Program-made: the position numbers and the translations under genes
NCBI RefSeq assembly: GCF_000368865.1
Contig: NZ_KB849727.1
Location: 310,001-374,000, forward strand
DNA from: Acinetobacter bouvetii DSM 14964 = CIP 107468
Lineage (GTDB): Bacteria; Pseudomonadota; Gammaproteobacteria; Pseudomonadales; Moraxellaceae
Length of the DNA stretch: 64,000 nt
Reading direction: 5' to 3'
Part shown: positions 44,132 to 54,900 of the stretch, one piece after another
How positions within the stretch are numbered: the stretch's first letter is position 1
Layout of the letters: every line of letters begins with the position of its first letter
The notes under the pieces: generated by a model
What the model saw: only the letters and a program-made list of their open reading frames with translations
Database searches by the model: none
What the model was told of the DNA's origin: nothing

Positions 44132-44164
44132 AAACTTGACTATTTTAGTCAGGATTCTTAGAAT
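44132..44164 (+). promoter_or_regulatory. iscR promoter with type 1 IscR box
   Basis: TTGACT (44136-44141), 17-base spacer, TAGAAT (44159-44164) form the promoter. Overlapping the -35 element, GACT-ATTTT-AGTC (44138-44150) with flanking AACTT and AGG matches the type 1 [2Fe-2S]-IscR site pattern, whose core is GACTRWWWYAGTC, with the full RWWWY spacer satisfied. Holo-IscR bound here would block RNA polymerase, which gives the usual negative feedback of cluster supply on the isc operon. Confidence 0.85.
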
Positions 44165-44197
44165 CAGCACATCTAGTCTAATCACGTGTATTGAATC

Positions 44198-44671
44198 ATG
44201 CGCTTAACAACTCGCGGTCGTTACGCAGTGACTGCTCTACTTGATCTAGCTTTGCAGCCTACTGAACAAACGATTACTCTTGCAGAAATTGCAACACGTC
44301 AAACAATTTCAGTAGCCTATCTAGAGCAGCTATTTGCGAAATTAAAGCGCCACGGCTTAGTTTCCAGTATCCGCGGTGCAAACGGCGGCTACCATTTAGC
44401 ACGAAGCGCTGAAGAGATCACTGTTTTAGAAATTATTGAAGCTGTAAATGAAACAGTTGACGCCACCCGCTGTGACCATAAAGGCAATTGCCAAAATGGC
44501 GCGATGTGCTTAACTCATGATTTATGGCAAGAACTCTCCCATCATATTGCCGATTATCTCGCTAAAATCACACTTGCTGACTTAGTAGCGCGTGACAATG
44601 TACAAACCGTTGCCATCCGCCAAAACTCTTCAGCATTTGATTCAGCCCTTCTATCGGTTACAGGTATTTGA
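44198..44671 (+). CDS. iscR: iron-sulfur cluster regulator IscR (Rrf2 family)
   Basis: Repressor and sensor of the isc operon. The 157-residue protein starts [20 protein letters not shown] (the Rrf2 winged helix) and carries the [2Fe-2S] ligands C-x5-C-x5-C plus H in [19 protein letters not shown]. The cluster-binding Cys spacing is that of E. coli IscR. It is the first gene of iscRSUA-hscBA-fdx and is preceded by its own binding site. The iscS start codon comes one base after the iscR stop. Confidence 0.97.
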   Translation: MRLTTRGRYAVTALLDLALQPTEQTITLAEIATRQTISVAYLEQLFAKLKRHGLVSSIRGANGGYHLARSAEEITVLEIIEAVNETVDATRCDHKGNCQNGAMCLTHDLWQELSHHIADYLAKITLADLVARDNVQTVAIRQNSSAFDSALLSVTGI

Positions 44672-44672
44672 C

Positions 44673-45890
44673 ATGAAGCGTCCTATTTATCTTGATTATG
44701 CAGCAACTACTCCTGTAGATCCTCAAGTTGCAGAACGTATGATGGAGTGCCTAACGTTTGACGGTACTTTTGGCAATGCCGCATCGCGTTCGCACGCTTA
44801 TGGCTGGCAGGCAGAAGAAAAAGTAGAATATGCACGTGAACAAGTCGCAAACTTAATTAAAGCTGATCCGCGTGAAATCGTATGGACTTCGGGCGCAACT
44901 GAATCTGACAACCTTGCACTAAAAGGTGTAGCTCAGTTTTACGCATCAAAAGGCAAGCACATCATTACGTCTAAAATTGAACATAAAGCAATTTTAGATA
45001 CTTGCCGTGAATTAGAAGAAGAAGGCTTTGAAATTACATATATTGAGCCGCAGGAAAAAACTGGCTTAATTACACCGGAAATGGTTGAAGCGGCGATCCG
45101 CCCAGACACTATTCTTGTTTCCCTGATGATGGTAAACAATGAAATCGGCACCGTCACTGATGTTGCTGCCATTGGTGAAATTACCCGCGCTAAAAAAATC
45201 TTCTTCCATGTTGATGCGGCTCAAGCTGCAGGTAAAGTTGAGATTGACCTTTCTACAATGAAAGTTGATCTGATGAGCTTCTCTGCACACAAAATTTATG
45301 GCCCTAAAGGCATTGGTGCTCTATTTGTCCGCCGCTCTCCGCGTGTTCGCGTTAAAGCGCAAATGCATGGCGGCGGTCATGAGCGCGGCATGCGTTCAGG
45401 CACACTTGCAACTCACCAAATTGTGGGTATGGGTGAAGCGTTTGAACTTGCAGGTAAAAACCTGGCATCTGAACAAGCCCGCATTCGTGTATTGCGTGAC
45501 AAGCTTTGGAATGGTCTGCAAGGCCTCGAACAGGTTTTCCTCAATGGCCATCCAACACTCAATGTTGCAAACTATTTAAATGTAAGCTTCAACTTTGTTG
45601 AAGGCGAATCATTGATGATGGCCTTGAAAGATGCCGCTGTATCTTCCGGTTCAGCATGTACATCTGCAACACTTGAGCCATCTTATGTGCTCCGCGCGCT
45701 CGGCTTGACTGATGAGCTTGCGCACAGTTCTATCCGCTTCAGTTTTGGCAAATACACGACTGAAGAAGATATCGACCATGTTCTTGAGATTACTAAAGCT
45801 GCTGTTGAGAAATTGCGTGACCTTTCTCCGCTTTGGGACATGTACAAAGATGGTATCGACCTTTCTACTGTTGAATGGGCTGAACACTAA
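44673..45890 (+). CDS. iscS: cysteine desulfurase IscS
   Basis: PLP enzyme that removes sulfur from cysteine and passes it to IscU and other acceptors. The 405-residue protein starts [16 protein letters not shown] as in E. coli IscS. The PLP lysine lies in [12 protein letters not shown] (about residue 207) and the active-site cysteine in [15 protein letters not shown] (about residue 329), on a mobile loop of group I desulfurases. The frame extends to 44592 inside iscR, but the family start is at 44673. A perfect hairpin lies just after its stop codon (45901-45930), before iscU. Confidence 0.97.
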   Translation: MKRPIYLDYAATTPVDPQVAERMMECLTFDGTFGNAASRSHAYGWQAEEKVEYAREQVANLIKADPREIVWTSGATESDNLALKGVAQFYASKGKHIITSKIEHKAILDTCRELEEEGFEITYIEPQEKTGLITPEMVEAAIRPDTILVSLMMVNNEIGTVTDVAAIGEITRAKKIFFHVDAAQAAGKVEIDLSTMKVDLMSFSAHKIYGPKGIGALFVRRSPRVRVKAQMHGGGHERGMRSGTLATHQIVGMGEAFELAGKNLASEQARIRVLRDKLWNGLQGLEQVFLNGHPTLNVANYLNVSFNFVEGESLMMALKDAAVSSGSACTSATLEPSYVLRALGLTDELAHSSIRFSFGKYTTEEDIDHVLEITKAAVEKLRDLSPLWDMYKDGIDLSTVEWAEH

Positions 45891-45900
45891 TTCATCCCGC

Positions 45901-45930
45901 TGAGATAGCTTTAACGATAAAGCTATCTCA
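45901..45930 (+). promoter_or_regulatory. perfect 13-base-pair hairpin between iscS and iscU
   Basis: TGAGATAGCTTTA, loop ACGA, TAAAGCTATCTCA. No T-run follows, so it is not a terminator. Position suggests a stabiliser or processing site that makes the iscS and iscUA portions of the message behave differently. Confidence 0.6.
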
Positions 45931-45994
45931 TTGAAAACTGTAATTTCACCCCCATATTTAATATTAGGCTGACCCCGAGGTTTGGAGAAGCATC

Positions 45995-46381
45995 ATGGCT
46001 TATAGCGAAAAAGTAATCGACCATTACGAAAACCCCCGTAATGTTGGTGTTTTAGACAAAAATGCAGAAAATGTTGGTACAGGTATGGTCGGCGCACCCG
46101 CTTGTGGCGATGTAATGCGCCTTCAAATCCAAGTGGATGACAACGGTGTAATTGAAGAAGCGCGCTTTAAAACTTATGGCTGCGGTTCGGCAATCGCTTC
46201 CAGCTCATTGGTAACAGAATGGCTGAAAGGCAAAACACTGGATGAAGCTCAAGCGATCAAAAATATTGATATCGCGACTGAACTTGCCCTTCCTCCTGTC
46301 AAAGTACACTGTTCTGTACTTGCAGAAGACGCCATTAAAGCTGCTGTTGAAGATTACCGCAGCAAAAAAACTAAAGCTTAA
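45995..46381 (+). CDS. iscU: iron-sulfur cluster scaffold IscU
   Basis: Scaffold on which [2Fe-2S] clusters are built. The 128-residue protein shows the three conserved cysteines in GAPACGDVMRLQ, FKTYGCGSAIASSSL and VHCSVLAEDAI, the conserved aspartate, and the LPPVKVHC motif recognised by HscA. Length matches E. coli IscU (128). GGAG lies about nine bases before the ATG. Separated from iscS by 104 bases with a hairpin. Confidence 0.98.
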   Translation: MAYSEKVIDHYENPRNVGVLDKNAENVGTGMVGAPACGDVMRLQIQVDDNGVIEEARFKTYGCGSAIASSSLVTEWLKGKTLDEAQAIKNIDIATELALPPVKVHCSVLAEDAIKAAVEDYRSKKTKA

Positions 46382-46419
46382 TCGTTTCAAGTTTTTGAAG
46401 TAAGTATTACGGAGTTTTC

Positions 46420-46740
46420 ATGATTCACTTAACTGAAAATGCTGCAGCTCATATCAGCAATTATTTAAAGAATCGCGGTAAGGGTGAAGGTATTCGCGTT
46501 GGCGTGAAAACTTCAGGCTGTTCTGGTTTAGCCTATGTGCTTGAGTTCGTCGATGAAGTTGACACTCATGACCAAACATTTGAACAGTTTGGCGTTAAAG
46601 TCTTCGTTGACCCGAAAAGCTTAGTTTATCTTGAAGGCATGGAAATGGACTATGTTAAAAATGGTCTAAACGAAGGCTTCGAGTTTAACAACCCTAATAA
46701 AAAAGGCGAATGCGGCTGCGGTGAATCATTCACTGTTTAA
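46420..46740 (+). CDS. iscA: iron-sulfur cluster carrier IscA
   Basis: A-type carrier that receives and delivers clusters. The 106-residue protein has the conserved cysteines in [13 protein letters not shown] and at the end in ECGCGESF. Length matches E. coli IscA (107). Lies 38 bases after iscU and 99 bases before hscB, with a second perfect hairpin in that gap. Confidence 0.97.
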   Translation: MIHLTENAAAHISNYLKNRGKGEGIRVGVKTSGCSGLAYVLEFVDEVDTHDQTFEQFGVKVFVDPKSLVYLEGMEMDYVKNGLNEGFEFNNPNKKGECGCGESFTV

Positions 46741-46761
46741 TCACAACTCGCCTTGTTTTGC

Positions 46762-46792
46762 ATTAAAACAGTGTAAAATACACTGTTTTAAT
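46762..46792 (+). promoter_or_regulatory. perfect 14-base-pair hairpin between iscA and hscB
   Basis: ATTAAAACAGTGTA, loop AAA, TACACTGTTTTAAT. Only a weak T-rich stretch follows. It may act as a leaky terminator or as an mRNA stabiliser that lowers hscBA-fdx relative to iscRSUA. Confidence 0.6.
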
Positions 46793-46839
46793 TGTATTTA
46801 AAGCATACTTTTGCACCTTAATCGCGGATCATTTCTCCC

Positions 46840-47355
46840 ATGAATCATTTTGAGCTGTTCAACCTTCCTGCAGCACTCGATATTGATTTGGCAGCTTTAA
46901 AAGATGCTTTTCTTCAGCTGCAGCAGCAATATCACCCGGATAAAGCCGAAGATAAAGATCAAGCCTTGATTAAATCAAGCGAAATCAATCAGGCATTCAA
47001 AGCGTTATCAAATGTTGACAGCCGCGCTGCATATTTGCTCAGCTTAAAAAAGCAAGATTATCATCTGGATCAATCCATCAGTGATTTTGAGTTTTTGCAG
47101 TCTGCTTTGGAAATTCGCGAACAGCTGGATGATGCAGCCTCTGCCGATGATTTAATTTCATTGAAAACTGAGGTTGAACAATGGATCAGCGGTTTAGTCC
47201 GCGAATTTAAAATTGATTATGCAGATGAGGATTGGGCGGAAGCGCGTGATACAGTGCGCAAACTGCGATTCTTTGTAAAAGTCATGGCTGACATCAACAA
47301 AGCTGAAGACCGTTTTCTGGATGATGACAGCTTTGATTTAGATGATGATTTTTAA
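46840..47355 (+). CDS. hscB: co-chaperone HscB
   Basis: J-domain protein that brings IscU to HscA. The 171-residue protein has a J-domain (residues about 1-75) with the HPDK motif in QQYHPDKAEDK, and a C-terminal helical bundle that binds IscU. E. coli HscB has 171 residues. The last residues are very acidic (DDDSFDLDDDF). The gap to hscA is 43 bases. Confidence 0.96.
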   Translation: MNHFELFNLPAALDIDLAALKDAFLQLQQQYHPDKAEDKDQALIKSSEINQAFKALSNVDSRAAYLLSLKKQDYHLDQSISDFEFLQSALEIREQLDDAASADDLISLKTEVEQWISGLVREFKIDYADEDWAEARDTVRKLRFFVKVMADINKAEDRFLDDDSFDLDDDF

Positions 47356-47398
47356 TTTTACTTGTTTACAAATATTTAAGTTCTAAGGATGTAACACA

Positions 47399-49258
47399 AT
47401 GGCTCTCTTGCAGATTGCAGAACCAGGTCAATCAAGTGCACCGCATGAACATCGCATTGCGATTGGTATCGATTTAGGCACCACCCATTCTTTGGTTGCC
47501 ACTGTTCTTTCAGGTAAAGCCAAAGTGCTTCAAGACCAGCAAGGCCGTGTGTTACTTCCATCAATCGTGCACTATTCTGCTCAAAGCACCGAATATGGCG
47601 ATGATGCAAAACCCTTTATTACAGCAGATCCTAAAAATACCATTGTCTCTGTAAAGCGTTTTATGGGCCGCTCTAAGGCAGACATTAAATTTCAGCATCC
47701 CTATGAATTGTCTGGCGAAGACAATCAAATGCCTGCCTTTGAAACTGCTCAGGGCCGAAAAACACCTGTTGAGATTTCAGCTGAAATTTTAAAGCAATTA
47801 AAAGACCGTGCAGAAGAAAGTTTAAAGAATCCAGTCAATGGCGCAGTCATTACTGTTCCAGCTTATTTTGATGAGGCGCAGCGCCAAGCAACGCGCGATG
47901 CCGCTCAGTTAGCCGGTTTAAATGTTCTCCGCTTGCTCAATGAGCCTACAGCTGCAGCTGTGGCTTATGGCTTAGACCAAGAAAGCAACTTAGCGCAAGA
48001 CCGCAACTATGTCATTTATGACTTAGGCGGCGGTACATTTGATGTTTCCATTTTACGCTTTTCTCAAGGCGTATTTGAAGTTTTAGCAACAGGCGGCCAT
48101 ACTGCCCTGGGCGGTGACGATTTAGACCGCTTGATTGTGAAATGGGCAAAAAAACAGCTTCAAATTGAACATTTAAATGACAGCGAATTTGCACATTTCA
48201 TTGTTGCAGCACGTAAAGCCAAAGAAGCGTTATCGGATGCTGAATCTGTCGAACTGAAACTTTTAAATCAAAGCTTAACCTTGGACCGCCCTGCATTTGA
48301 AGCCATCATCAAAGTTGCTTTAGACAAAACCATCAGTGTCTGCAAACGCGTGATGCGTGATGCCAAATTAGAGCTGAATGATATTCAGAATGTCGTTTTG
48401 GTGGGCGGCTCTACCCGTTCTTATGCGGTGCAAAAAGCTGTCGGTGAAGTCTTCAATCAAGAACCGCTTTGCACTATCAATCCTGACGAAGTCGTTGCCA
48501 TTGGCGCATCCATTACAGCCAATCAGCTGATCGGCAATGCTCAAGATGGCGCCTTGCTGCTGGACGTTACCCCACTGTCTCTTGGCCTAGAGACCATGGG
48601 CGGCTTGGTAGAACGCTTAATTTCGCGCAATACCGCCATCCCCGTCGCGCGCCGCCAAGAATTCACTACATATCAAGATGGCCAAACCGCCATGCTGATT
48701 CATGTGGTTCAAGGTGAACGCGACTTAGTAGAACACTGCCGCAGCCTTGGCCGTTTTGTGTTGCGCGGCATTCCGCCAATGACTGCCGGTCAGGCCCGCA
48801 TTGAAGTAACTTTCCAGGTTGATGCAGATGGCTTGCTTACTGTTTCAGCAACAGAAACGACTTCTGGCGTGCATGCGCAAATTGATATTAAACCTTCATA
48901 TGGCTTATCAGACTCAGACACTGAACGCCTGCTGCTGGACGGTTTTAAATTTGCAGAAGAAGACAAAGCGCTTCGGCACCTGCAAGAAACCAAAGTTGAA
49001 GCTAAACGCGAACTTGAAGCTTTAGAGCAGGCTTTAAAAGCCGATGCGCAGCTCTTATCTGCATCAGAGTTGTCAGCTTTAAATACTGCCAAAGTTCAGC
49101 TCGAAGTTCAGCTTGAAGGTGATGAAATTAAAGCCATTGAAGATGCTGTAGAACAGCTTAAAATACACAGCGACGCCTTTGCTGCAGCGCGCATGAATCA
49201 GCATATCGATGCCGCACTTAAGGGCACCAAGCTCGACGACTGGTCAAACTCAAACTAA
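47399..49258 (+). CDS. hscA: Hsp70 chaperone HscA
   Basis: Specialised Hsp70 that releases clusters from IscU. The 619-residue protein has the ATPase domain beginning [15 protein letters not shown], with [20 protein letters not shown] and [11 protein letters not shown], and the C-terminal substrate domain (residues about 390-619) that recognises the LPPVK motif. Length equals E. coli HscA (616). Distinct from DnaK by its position in the isc operon and the short lid. Confidence 0.96.
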   Translation: MALLQIAEPGQSSAPHEHRIAIGIDLGTTHSLVATVLSGKAKVLQDQQGRVLLPSIVHYSAQSTEYGDDAKPFITADPKNTIVSVKRFMGRSKADIKFQHPYELSGEDNQMPAFETAQGRKTPVEISAEILKQLKDRAEESLKNPVNGAVITVPAYFDEAQRQATRDAAQLAGLNVLRLLNEPTAAAVAYGLDQESNLAQDRNYVIYDLGGGTFDVSILRFSQGVFEVLATGGHTALGGDDLDRLIVKWAKKQLQIEHLNDSEFAHFIVAARKAKEALSDAESVELKLLNQSLTLDRPAFEAIIKVALDKTISVCKRVMRDAKLELNDIQNVVLVGGSTRSYAVQKAVGEVFNQEPLCTINPDEVVAIGASITANQLIGNAQDGALLLDVTPLSLGLETMGGLVERLISRNTAIPVARRQEFTTYQDGQTAMLIHVVQGERDLVEHCRSLGRFVLRGIPPMTAGQARIEVTFQVDADGLLTVSATETTSGVHAQIDIKPSYGLSDSDTERLLLDGFKFAEEDKALRHLQETKVEAKRELEALEQALKADAQLLSASELSALNTAKVQLEVQLEGDEIKAIEDAVEQLKIHSDAFAAARMNQHIDAALKGTKLDDWSNSN

Positions 49259-49274
49259 TTTATAGGTAAAGACT

Positions 49275-49613
49275 ATGCCACGTATTAAAGTATTGCCTCA
49301 CGCAACCATTTGCCCTAATGGCGCTGAGTTTGAAGTTGAGCAGAATGCAAATCTATGCCAGAGCCTGCTCGATAACGGCATTAAAATTGAACATGCTTGC
49401 GACATGTCAAAAGCATGCACCACTTGCCATGTGATTGTCCGTAAAGGCTTTGACGGTTTAGACGAAATGGATGATATTGAAGCTGATTTACTAGACCGCG
49501 CATGGGGCTTGGAACCAGATTCCCGCCTATCTTGCCAAGTCAAAATTGAAGATGAAGATTTGGAAGTAGAAATTCCAAAGTACACCATCAATCATGCTTC
49601 TGAAAATCACTGA
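49275..49613 (+). CDS. fdx: ISC-type [2Fe-2S] ferredoxin
   Basis: Adrenodoxin-type ferredoxin that supplies electrons for cluster assembly. The 112-residue protein has the ligands C-x5-C-x2-C in ACDMSKACTTCHV and the fourth in RLSCQV. Length matches E. coli Fdx (111). Last gene of the operon; iscX, which follows fdx in E. coli, is absent. A terminator follows after 11 bases. Confidence 0.97.
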   Translation: MPRIKVLPHATICPNGAEFEVEQNANLCQSLLDNGIKIEHACDMSKACTTCHVIVRKGFDGLDEMDDIEADLLDRAWGLEPDSRLSCQVKIEDEDLEVEIPKYTINHASENH

Positions 49614-49623
49614 TTGTTAAAAT

Positions 49624-49653
49624 AAAAAAACCGCTGATTTCAGCGGTTTTTTT
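49624..49653 (+). terminator. isc operon terminator
   Basis: AAAAAAACCGCTGA, TT, TCAGCGGTTTTTTT: strong Rho-independent terminator after fdx. Confidence 0.9.
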
Positions 49654-49764
49654 AATCTCGAAATGCAGAAAATTCATTAAACATTAAAAATAAATACCGG
49701 ATCAGACACCAAATTTTTAAAAAACCGATAAATAATGCTTATTTTTGTTTGGCTGTCCAAATCA

Positions 49765-51222
49765 TTAATGATGATGTGTTTCTTCCACAATCACTTCATC
49801 TTCCAGATTCAGCTTCACTATACCTTCTGAGTTGGTCATTTTTTGCTGGGTCTGCAAGCGTTTAATCATTTTTTCCAGCACCAGGATCAATTCCGGATAT
49901 TCAAAGTTCTGCACTTCATCCAAATTCAGCAGCAAATGAAAACCTTTATACTCGTAATCAAACCAGCGCTGATAATCTGTCTTCTTCGAAGAATATTTTT
50001 CCATGACTTGCCAAGTCCGGACAGGCCCTTTAATGCCTTTCAAATAAATTGGCGCTTTCGGCGCACAAAGATAATCGTTTTTCACCAGCTGATGCGTATC
50101 ATCAGAAATTAAAATTTCATCTACTTCAGCCGCGCTTTGCAGCCGCGCAGCCAAGTTGGCATCTCGGCCCACAATGGTATAAGCCATGCGGTGCGCCGCG
50201 CCATAGTTCCCAACGTGGCAATAGCCCGTCGAAATCCCCATGCGGATATGTAAGGGCGGATAGCCCATTTTAACCCAGCGCTCGCGTAGCAGCTTCATTT
50301 GCTGGCGCATGACCATCGCCATTTCCAGACAGACTTTAGCATCCTGCTCGACGCCTTGGCTATGCGGATCGCCAAAGAAAATCAGAATCGCATCACCCAT
50401 GAATTTATCAACAGTTGCTTCATACTGCTTGGCGATCTCGGTCATGTGGCTAAGATAATCATTCAGCAGGAAGGCCAAGTCATCCGGAATCAGCGTTTCA
50501 GAAAGCTCAGTAAAACCTTGAATATCAGAAAAGAAAACCGTGAGCTTTTTACGCTTGTATTCAATTTTGGCTTCTGATTCACCTTTCATAATGGATTGCC
50601 ACAACTGCACTGGCGCATAGCGGCTGAGCTGATTGGCAAATTCCATATAGCGGTTCATTTGATCAAAGTAATGATCTTTTTTCTTCGCGAGATAGTAAGT
50701 TTGGCCACTCTGATAAAAACTGCCCACACCAAAATAAGAAATTAAACAGATAAAGCCTAAAATGGTTAATTCGCTATTGGTCGGTTCAAAATATTCATGA
50801 AAGCCGAAAATAAAAATCGTGCAGAAATAAAAAACGACTATTCCGGTGAGGCTGGCTAAAGACACCATCAAAAAGGATATCTTGTTGCTGATGATTGTAT
50901 ACAGCAGCGCAAACAGGCCAAGAAACGTCAGCACCAAATTCAGATGTACTGCCGACAGCATGACCGAAAGCACAATAATATCAATAAAAAACAATACTGT
51001 GCGTTTAACTTTATTATTGTATCTATAGATCAGCCAATGCGAGAGTTTTGGCGTGATCAGCAAGATGAGCAGCAAAAAAATCGGGATATAGACTTGATAT
51101 TCTGTATCTGGCTGAGTGTAGTAATAAACGACTACAACCAAAGACAGCATGATATACCCCATCAACCGATGAAAATATTCAAACTGTTTTGGCTCTTTAT
51201 TGATCCAATCGTCTAATGGCAC
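49765..51222 (-). CDS. membrane class III adenylate cyclase
   Basis: Makes cyclic AMP. The 485-residue protein has an N-terminal domain of six membrane helices (about residues 20-180) and a cytosolic class III cyclase domain (about residues 220-390) with VFFSDIQGFTELSE (metal-binding Asp), the second metal Asp in DKFMGDAILIFFGDP, and YTIVGRDANLAARLQ. The membrane part resembles MASE2-type sensors but this is not certain. A C-terminal extension of about 100 residues ends in a His-rich tail (ETHHH). Nothing shows the signal. The frame begins at a TTG (51243), but AGGAG lies seven bases before the GTG at 51222, which is chosen. Both metal aspartates are present, so it should be active. Confidence 0.85.
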   Translation of the reverse strand: MPLDDWINKEPKQFEYFHRLMGYIMLSLVVVVYYYTQPDTEYQVYIPIFLLLILLITPKLSHWLIYRYNNKVKRTVLFFIDIIVLSVMLSAVHLNLVLTFLGLFALLYTIISNKISFLMVSLASLTGIVVFYFCTIFIFGFHEYFEPTNSELTILGFICLISYFGVGSFYQSGQTYYLAKKKDHYFDQMNRYMEFANQLSRYAPVQLWQSIMKGESEAKIEYKRKKLTVFFSDIQGFTELSETLIPDDLAFLLNDYLSHMTEIAKQYEATVDKFMGDAILIFFGDPHSQGVEQDAKVCLEMAMVMRQQMKLLRERWVKMGYPPLHIRMGISTGYCHVGNYGAAHRMAYTIVGRDANLAARLQSAAEVDEILISDDTHQLVKNDYLCAPKAPIYLKGIKGPVRTWQVMEKYSSKKTDYQRWFDYEYKGFHLLLNLDEVQNFEYPELILVLEKMIKRLQTQQKMTNSEGIVKLNLEDEVIVEETHHH

Positions 51223-51277
51223 ACACTCACTCCTAACAGACAATCACAGTCATACCCCGCTATAGACCGCTTTCTGA

Positions 51278-51712
51278 TCAATCCATGCGCCAGTCAAATG
51301 GCATGTCGCCTTGACCGCGAAGTGCAAGCATTAAAGTTTGACGCATATGCGCCAGTACATCATTGCTGTATGGAACTGCCGGCGTGCCCCATACTGGTTT
51401 TGGCCAAGCCACATCGTTTTGATAGCGTACGACATGATGAAAATGCAGCTGCGGCACCATGTTGCCCAAAGCTGCAACATTCATTTTGTCGGCACGGAAT
51501 ACACGGGCCAATTGACTTGAAAGCCAGCTCGATTCACGCAGGAATTGCTCCTGATCAGCCTGGCTCAGTTCATAAAGTTCTGTAACGCCTGGTACGCGAG
51601 GGATCAAAATGAGCCACGGAAATTGCATATCATTCATTAAACGACATGTTGACAGTGGAAAATCGCCTACATAAAACGTATCTTGAGCAAGTTGTGGATG
51701 TAAACTAAACAT
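51278..51712 (-). CDS. HIT family protein
   Basis: A 144-residue nucleotide hydrolase/transferase of the histidine-triad superfamily. The family motif is in PQLHFHHVV, where the first triad histidine is replaced by glutamine; the other two are kept. Length and the opening MFSLHPQLAQDTFYVGD fit a common bacterial subgroup of the diadenosine tetraphosphate hydrolase type. The frame is open to 51757; the ATG at 51712 gives the family start. Substrate unknown. It lies between the cyclase and mfd genes on the same strand. Confidence 0.85.
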   Translation of the reverse strand: MFSLHPQLAQDTFYVGDFPLSTCRLMNDMQFPWLILIPRVPGVTELYELSQADQEQFLRESSWLSSQLARVFRADKMNVAALGNMVPQLHFHHVVRYQNDVAWPKPVWGTPAVPYSNDVLAHMRQTLMLALRGQGDMPFDWRMD

Positions 51713-51942
51713 ATCTTTATAAATGATGCAAATTAGAATGATAGCCAATACTATCACATCCTTATGGACGTGAATATTCTCAGCTTTATGTTTTCAGTAT
51801 AAATATCATTGCATTTAGCTGAATTGAATCACACATAAAACTTTAATAAATTTATGAAAAAAATCAAAGATTTCTTAAAAAGAATAAAATACGTGCAGAA
51901 ATGCTGCTGCACATACCGCCATTCAGTAAAAAAACTTTACAT

Positions 51943-54900
51943 TCAATGCAATTCTTTCATTAAATTATCCAGCAGATCATTCAAAAACTGTATGCGCTTT
52001 TCATAATCTTCCAGCATCACCATGACTTTTAAGCGCTGCCCGCCTTCCATTCTAAAAAAGGTCGGATGTTTCTGCATCATTTGAATAATGCTTATAGCCT
52101 GCACAGGAGTATCCGGTGAAAACTCTAAGTGCCCGCCATGACTGCTGATATCAATTTTAGTAATGCCCAGCTGTTCTGCTTTGAGGCGGATTTGATGCAC
52201 AGCGAACAGCTGTTTGACCGGCTGCGGCGGCACACCAAAACGGTCGATCAGCTCCATCCGGATATTATCCAATTTGTCTGTGCTGTCTGTATTGCTGATA
52301 CGTTTATAGAACAGCAGGCGCTGATGCACATCACCCAAATATTCATCTGGAATTAAAGCGGGCATATGCAAAGTAATTTCTGCAGTCAATGACAATGGCG
52401 CATCGAAATTCGGGGCTTTGCCCTTTTGAATGGCCTTTGTGGCTTTTTCAAGCATCTCCATATACAGGCTGTATCCAATGGCCTGCATCGAACCGCTTTG
52501 CTGTTCACCCAGCAGTTCACCTGCGCCGCGGATTTCCAAATCTTCTGTCGCCAGCATGAAGCCCGCGCCTAGGTTTGACGCACGGCTGATCGCATCAAGG
52601 CGTTTCTCCGCATCGCCTTTTAAGCCTTTTATCGACGGTACAAGCAAGTAGGCATAAGCTTGATGATGAGACCGGCCAACCCGTCCGCGCAATTGATGCA
52701 GCTGTGCCAAACCCAGCTTATCCGCCCGTTCAATCAATATGGTGTTGGCATTTGGCACATCAATGCCTGTTTCAATGATGGTTGAACACACCAGCACATT
52801 GTATTCTTTATGGTAGAACTGCTGCATGACCTGTTCCAGCTCACGCTCGCGCATCTGGCCATGCGCTACGGCTACACGCGCTTCCGGCACCAAGTCTCGA
52901 ATATTCTCGGCTGTGCGCTCTATGGTGTCTACTTCATTGTGCAGGAAATACACCTGACCGCCGCGGAGCAATTCACGAAGAATCGCTTCTTTAATAGATT
53001 CAGCCGTATGTTCCTGCACAAAAGTTTTTACAGCTAAACGGCGGGCGGGCGGCGTCGCAATAATCGATAAATCCCGCATGCCGCTGAAAGCCATATTCAG
53101 CGTCCTCGGAATTGGGGTTGCGGTCAACGTCAGCATATCCACATCTGCGCGCAGGGCTTTGATCCGCTCTTTGTCACGCACGCCAAAGCGGTGCTCTTCA
53201 TCAACAATCATCAGTCCCAGATTTTTGAACTGCACATTTTCCTGCAGGATCTTATGTGTGCCAATCACAATATCCACTTTGCCTTCAGCCAAATCTTCAA
53301 TCGTTTTCGTATGTGACTTGGATGTGCCAAAACGCGATAACACCTCGATCCGTACCGGCCAATCGGCAAAACGGTCTTTAAATGATTCGTAATGCTGCTG
53401 TGCCAATAAGGTTGTTGGCACCAGAACGGCAACCTGCTTGTTATTTTGCACGGCAACAAAGGCCGCCCGCATTGCCACTTCTGTTTTGCCAAAACCGACA
53501 TCACCGCAGACTAAACGGTCCATCGGTTTGGCTAACTGCATGTCATGCAGCGTGGCTTCAATTGCATTGGCCTGATCCAATGTCTCTTCATATGCAAAAC
53601 CGCTGGCAAACTGCATATATAGACTATGATCCAGCTCAAATCCAAAACCCGGCTTAGACTGGCGGCGCGCCTGAATATGCAAAAGCTCTGCGGCCACATC
53701 ATGGATCTGCTCCAGGGCTTTGCGTTTTGCTTTATTCCAGGCATCTGTACCCAGCTTATGCAAAGGCGCTAAATCAGGATCACCGCCGCTGTAACGGCTG
53801 ATCAGATGCAAGTTGGTCACCGGCACATAAACCTTGGCGGCATCTGCATAATCCAGCTGTAAAAACTCATGATCCTGATCATCAATGCTTAAGGTGACTA
53901 ACCCGGCATAACGGCCTACACCATAATCGATATGCACGACGGGAGCGCCCAGGCTCAGCTCGGTTAAGCTGCGGATTAAAAACTCTTCGGAAACATCCTG
54001 CTGACGTTTGCGGCGGCGCTGCACCACACGGTGTTCATACAGCTGATTTTCTGAAATGACGGTAATCTTGCCGGGCAGCAATAAACCGCGCTCTAAAGGC
54101 GCATTGGTAATGGCAACAGCCTGCATTGATTCGATAAAATCATTAAAATTCGAGACGTACGGAATATCACCTAAAGACGGACGCAAAGCATCTTTCAATG
54201 TTTCACGCCGGCCGGCGCTTTCTGCAACCAGCAGCACTGGGTGGCCGCTGCGGTCTATATAATTTTTAACTTCGGCAAATGGCTTTTCCCGCTTTGGATC
54301 CACAGGTAGCCTAGGCGGCAACTCCGACTCAATATTCAGCACACCCGGTTTTTCTTCAAAGCATTCACTTGATGCAATCACCCGGCCAAAAAGATTCAAC
54401 TGCTCCAGCACTTGACTCGGCTGCATAAACAGATGTTCTGGCGCTAAAATCGGATGGTCAACATTATGCCGGCGGTCTTCATAACGGCGCACAGCTTCTT
54501 TCCAAAACTGGGTCAAACCCTCATCTACGTCTTTATCTGTAATGACAATGCCATTCTTGGGTAAGTACGCCATCAGCGTACTTTGGCTTTGCATCGCTTC
54601 AGCGCTGAAAAACAAAGGCAGATAAAACTCTAGCCCAGGAGATGCAATGCCTTCTAAAACATCCTGATAAATTGGATTTTTCTTTGGATTAGCTGCTGGA
54701 AACATATCCGCATAGCGGTCGCGGAATACAGCCCGGCCTTCTTTTAATGGAAATTCTTTAGCCGGAAGCACCGTAAAATTTTGCAGTGTTTCTGAAGTGC
54801 GTTGCGTTTCAGGATCAAAAAATTTCAGAGTTTCAATTTCATCATCAAACAAGTCTATGCGTATAGGCGCGGATTGACCTGAGGCATAGATATCCATGAT

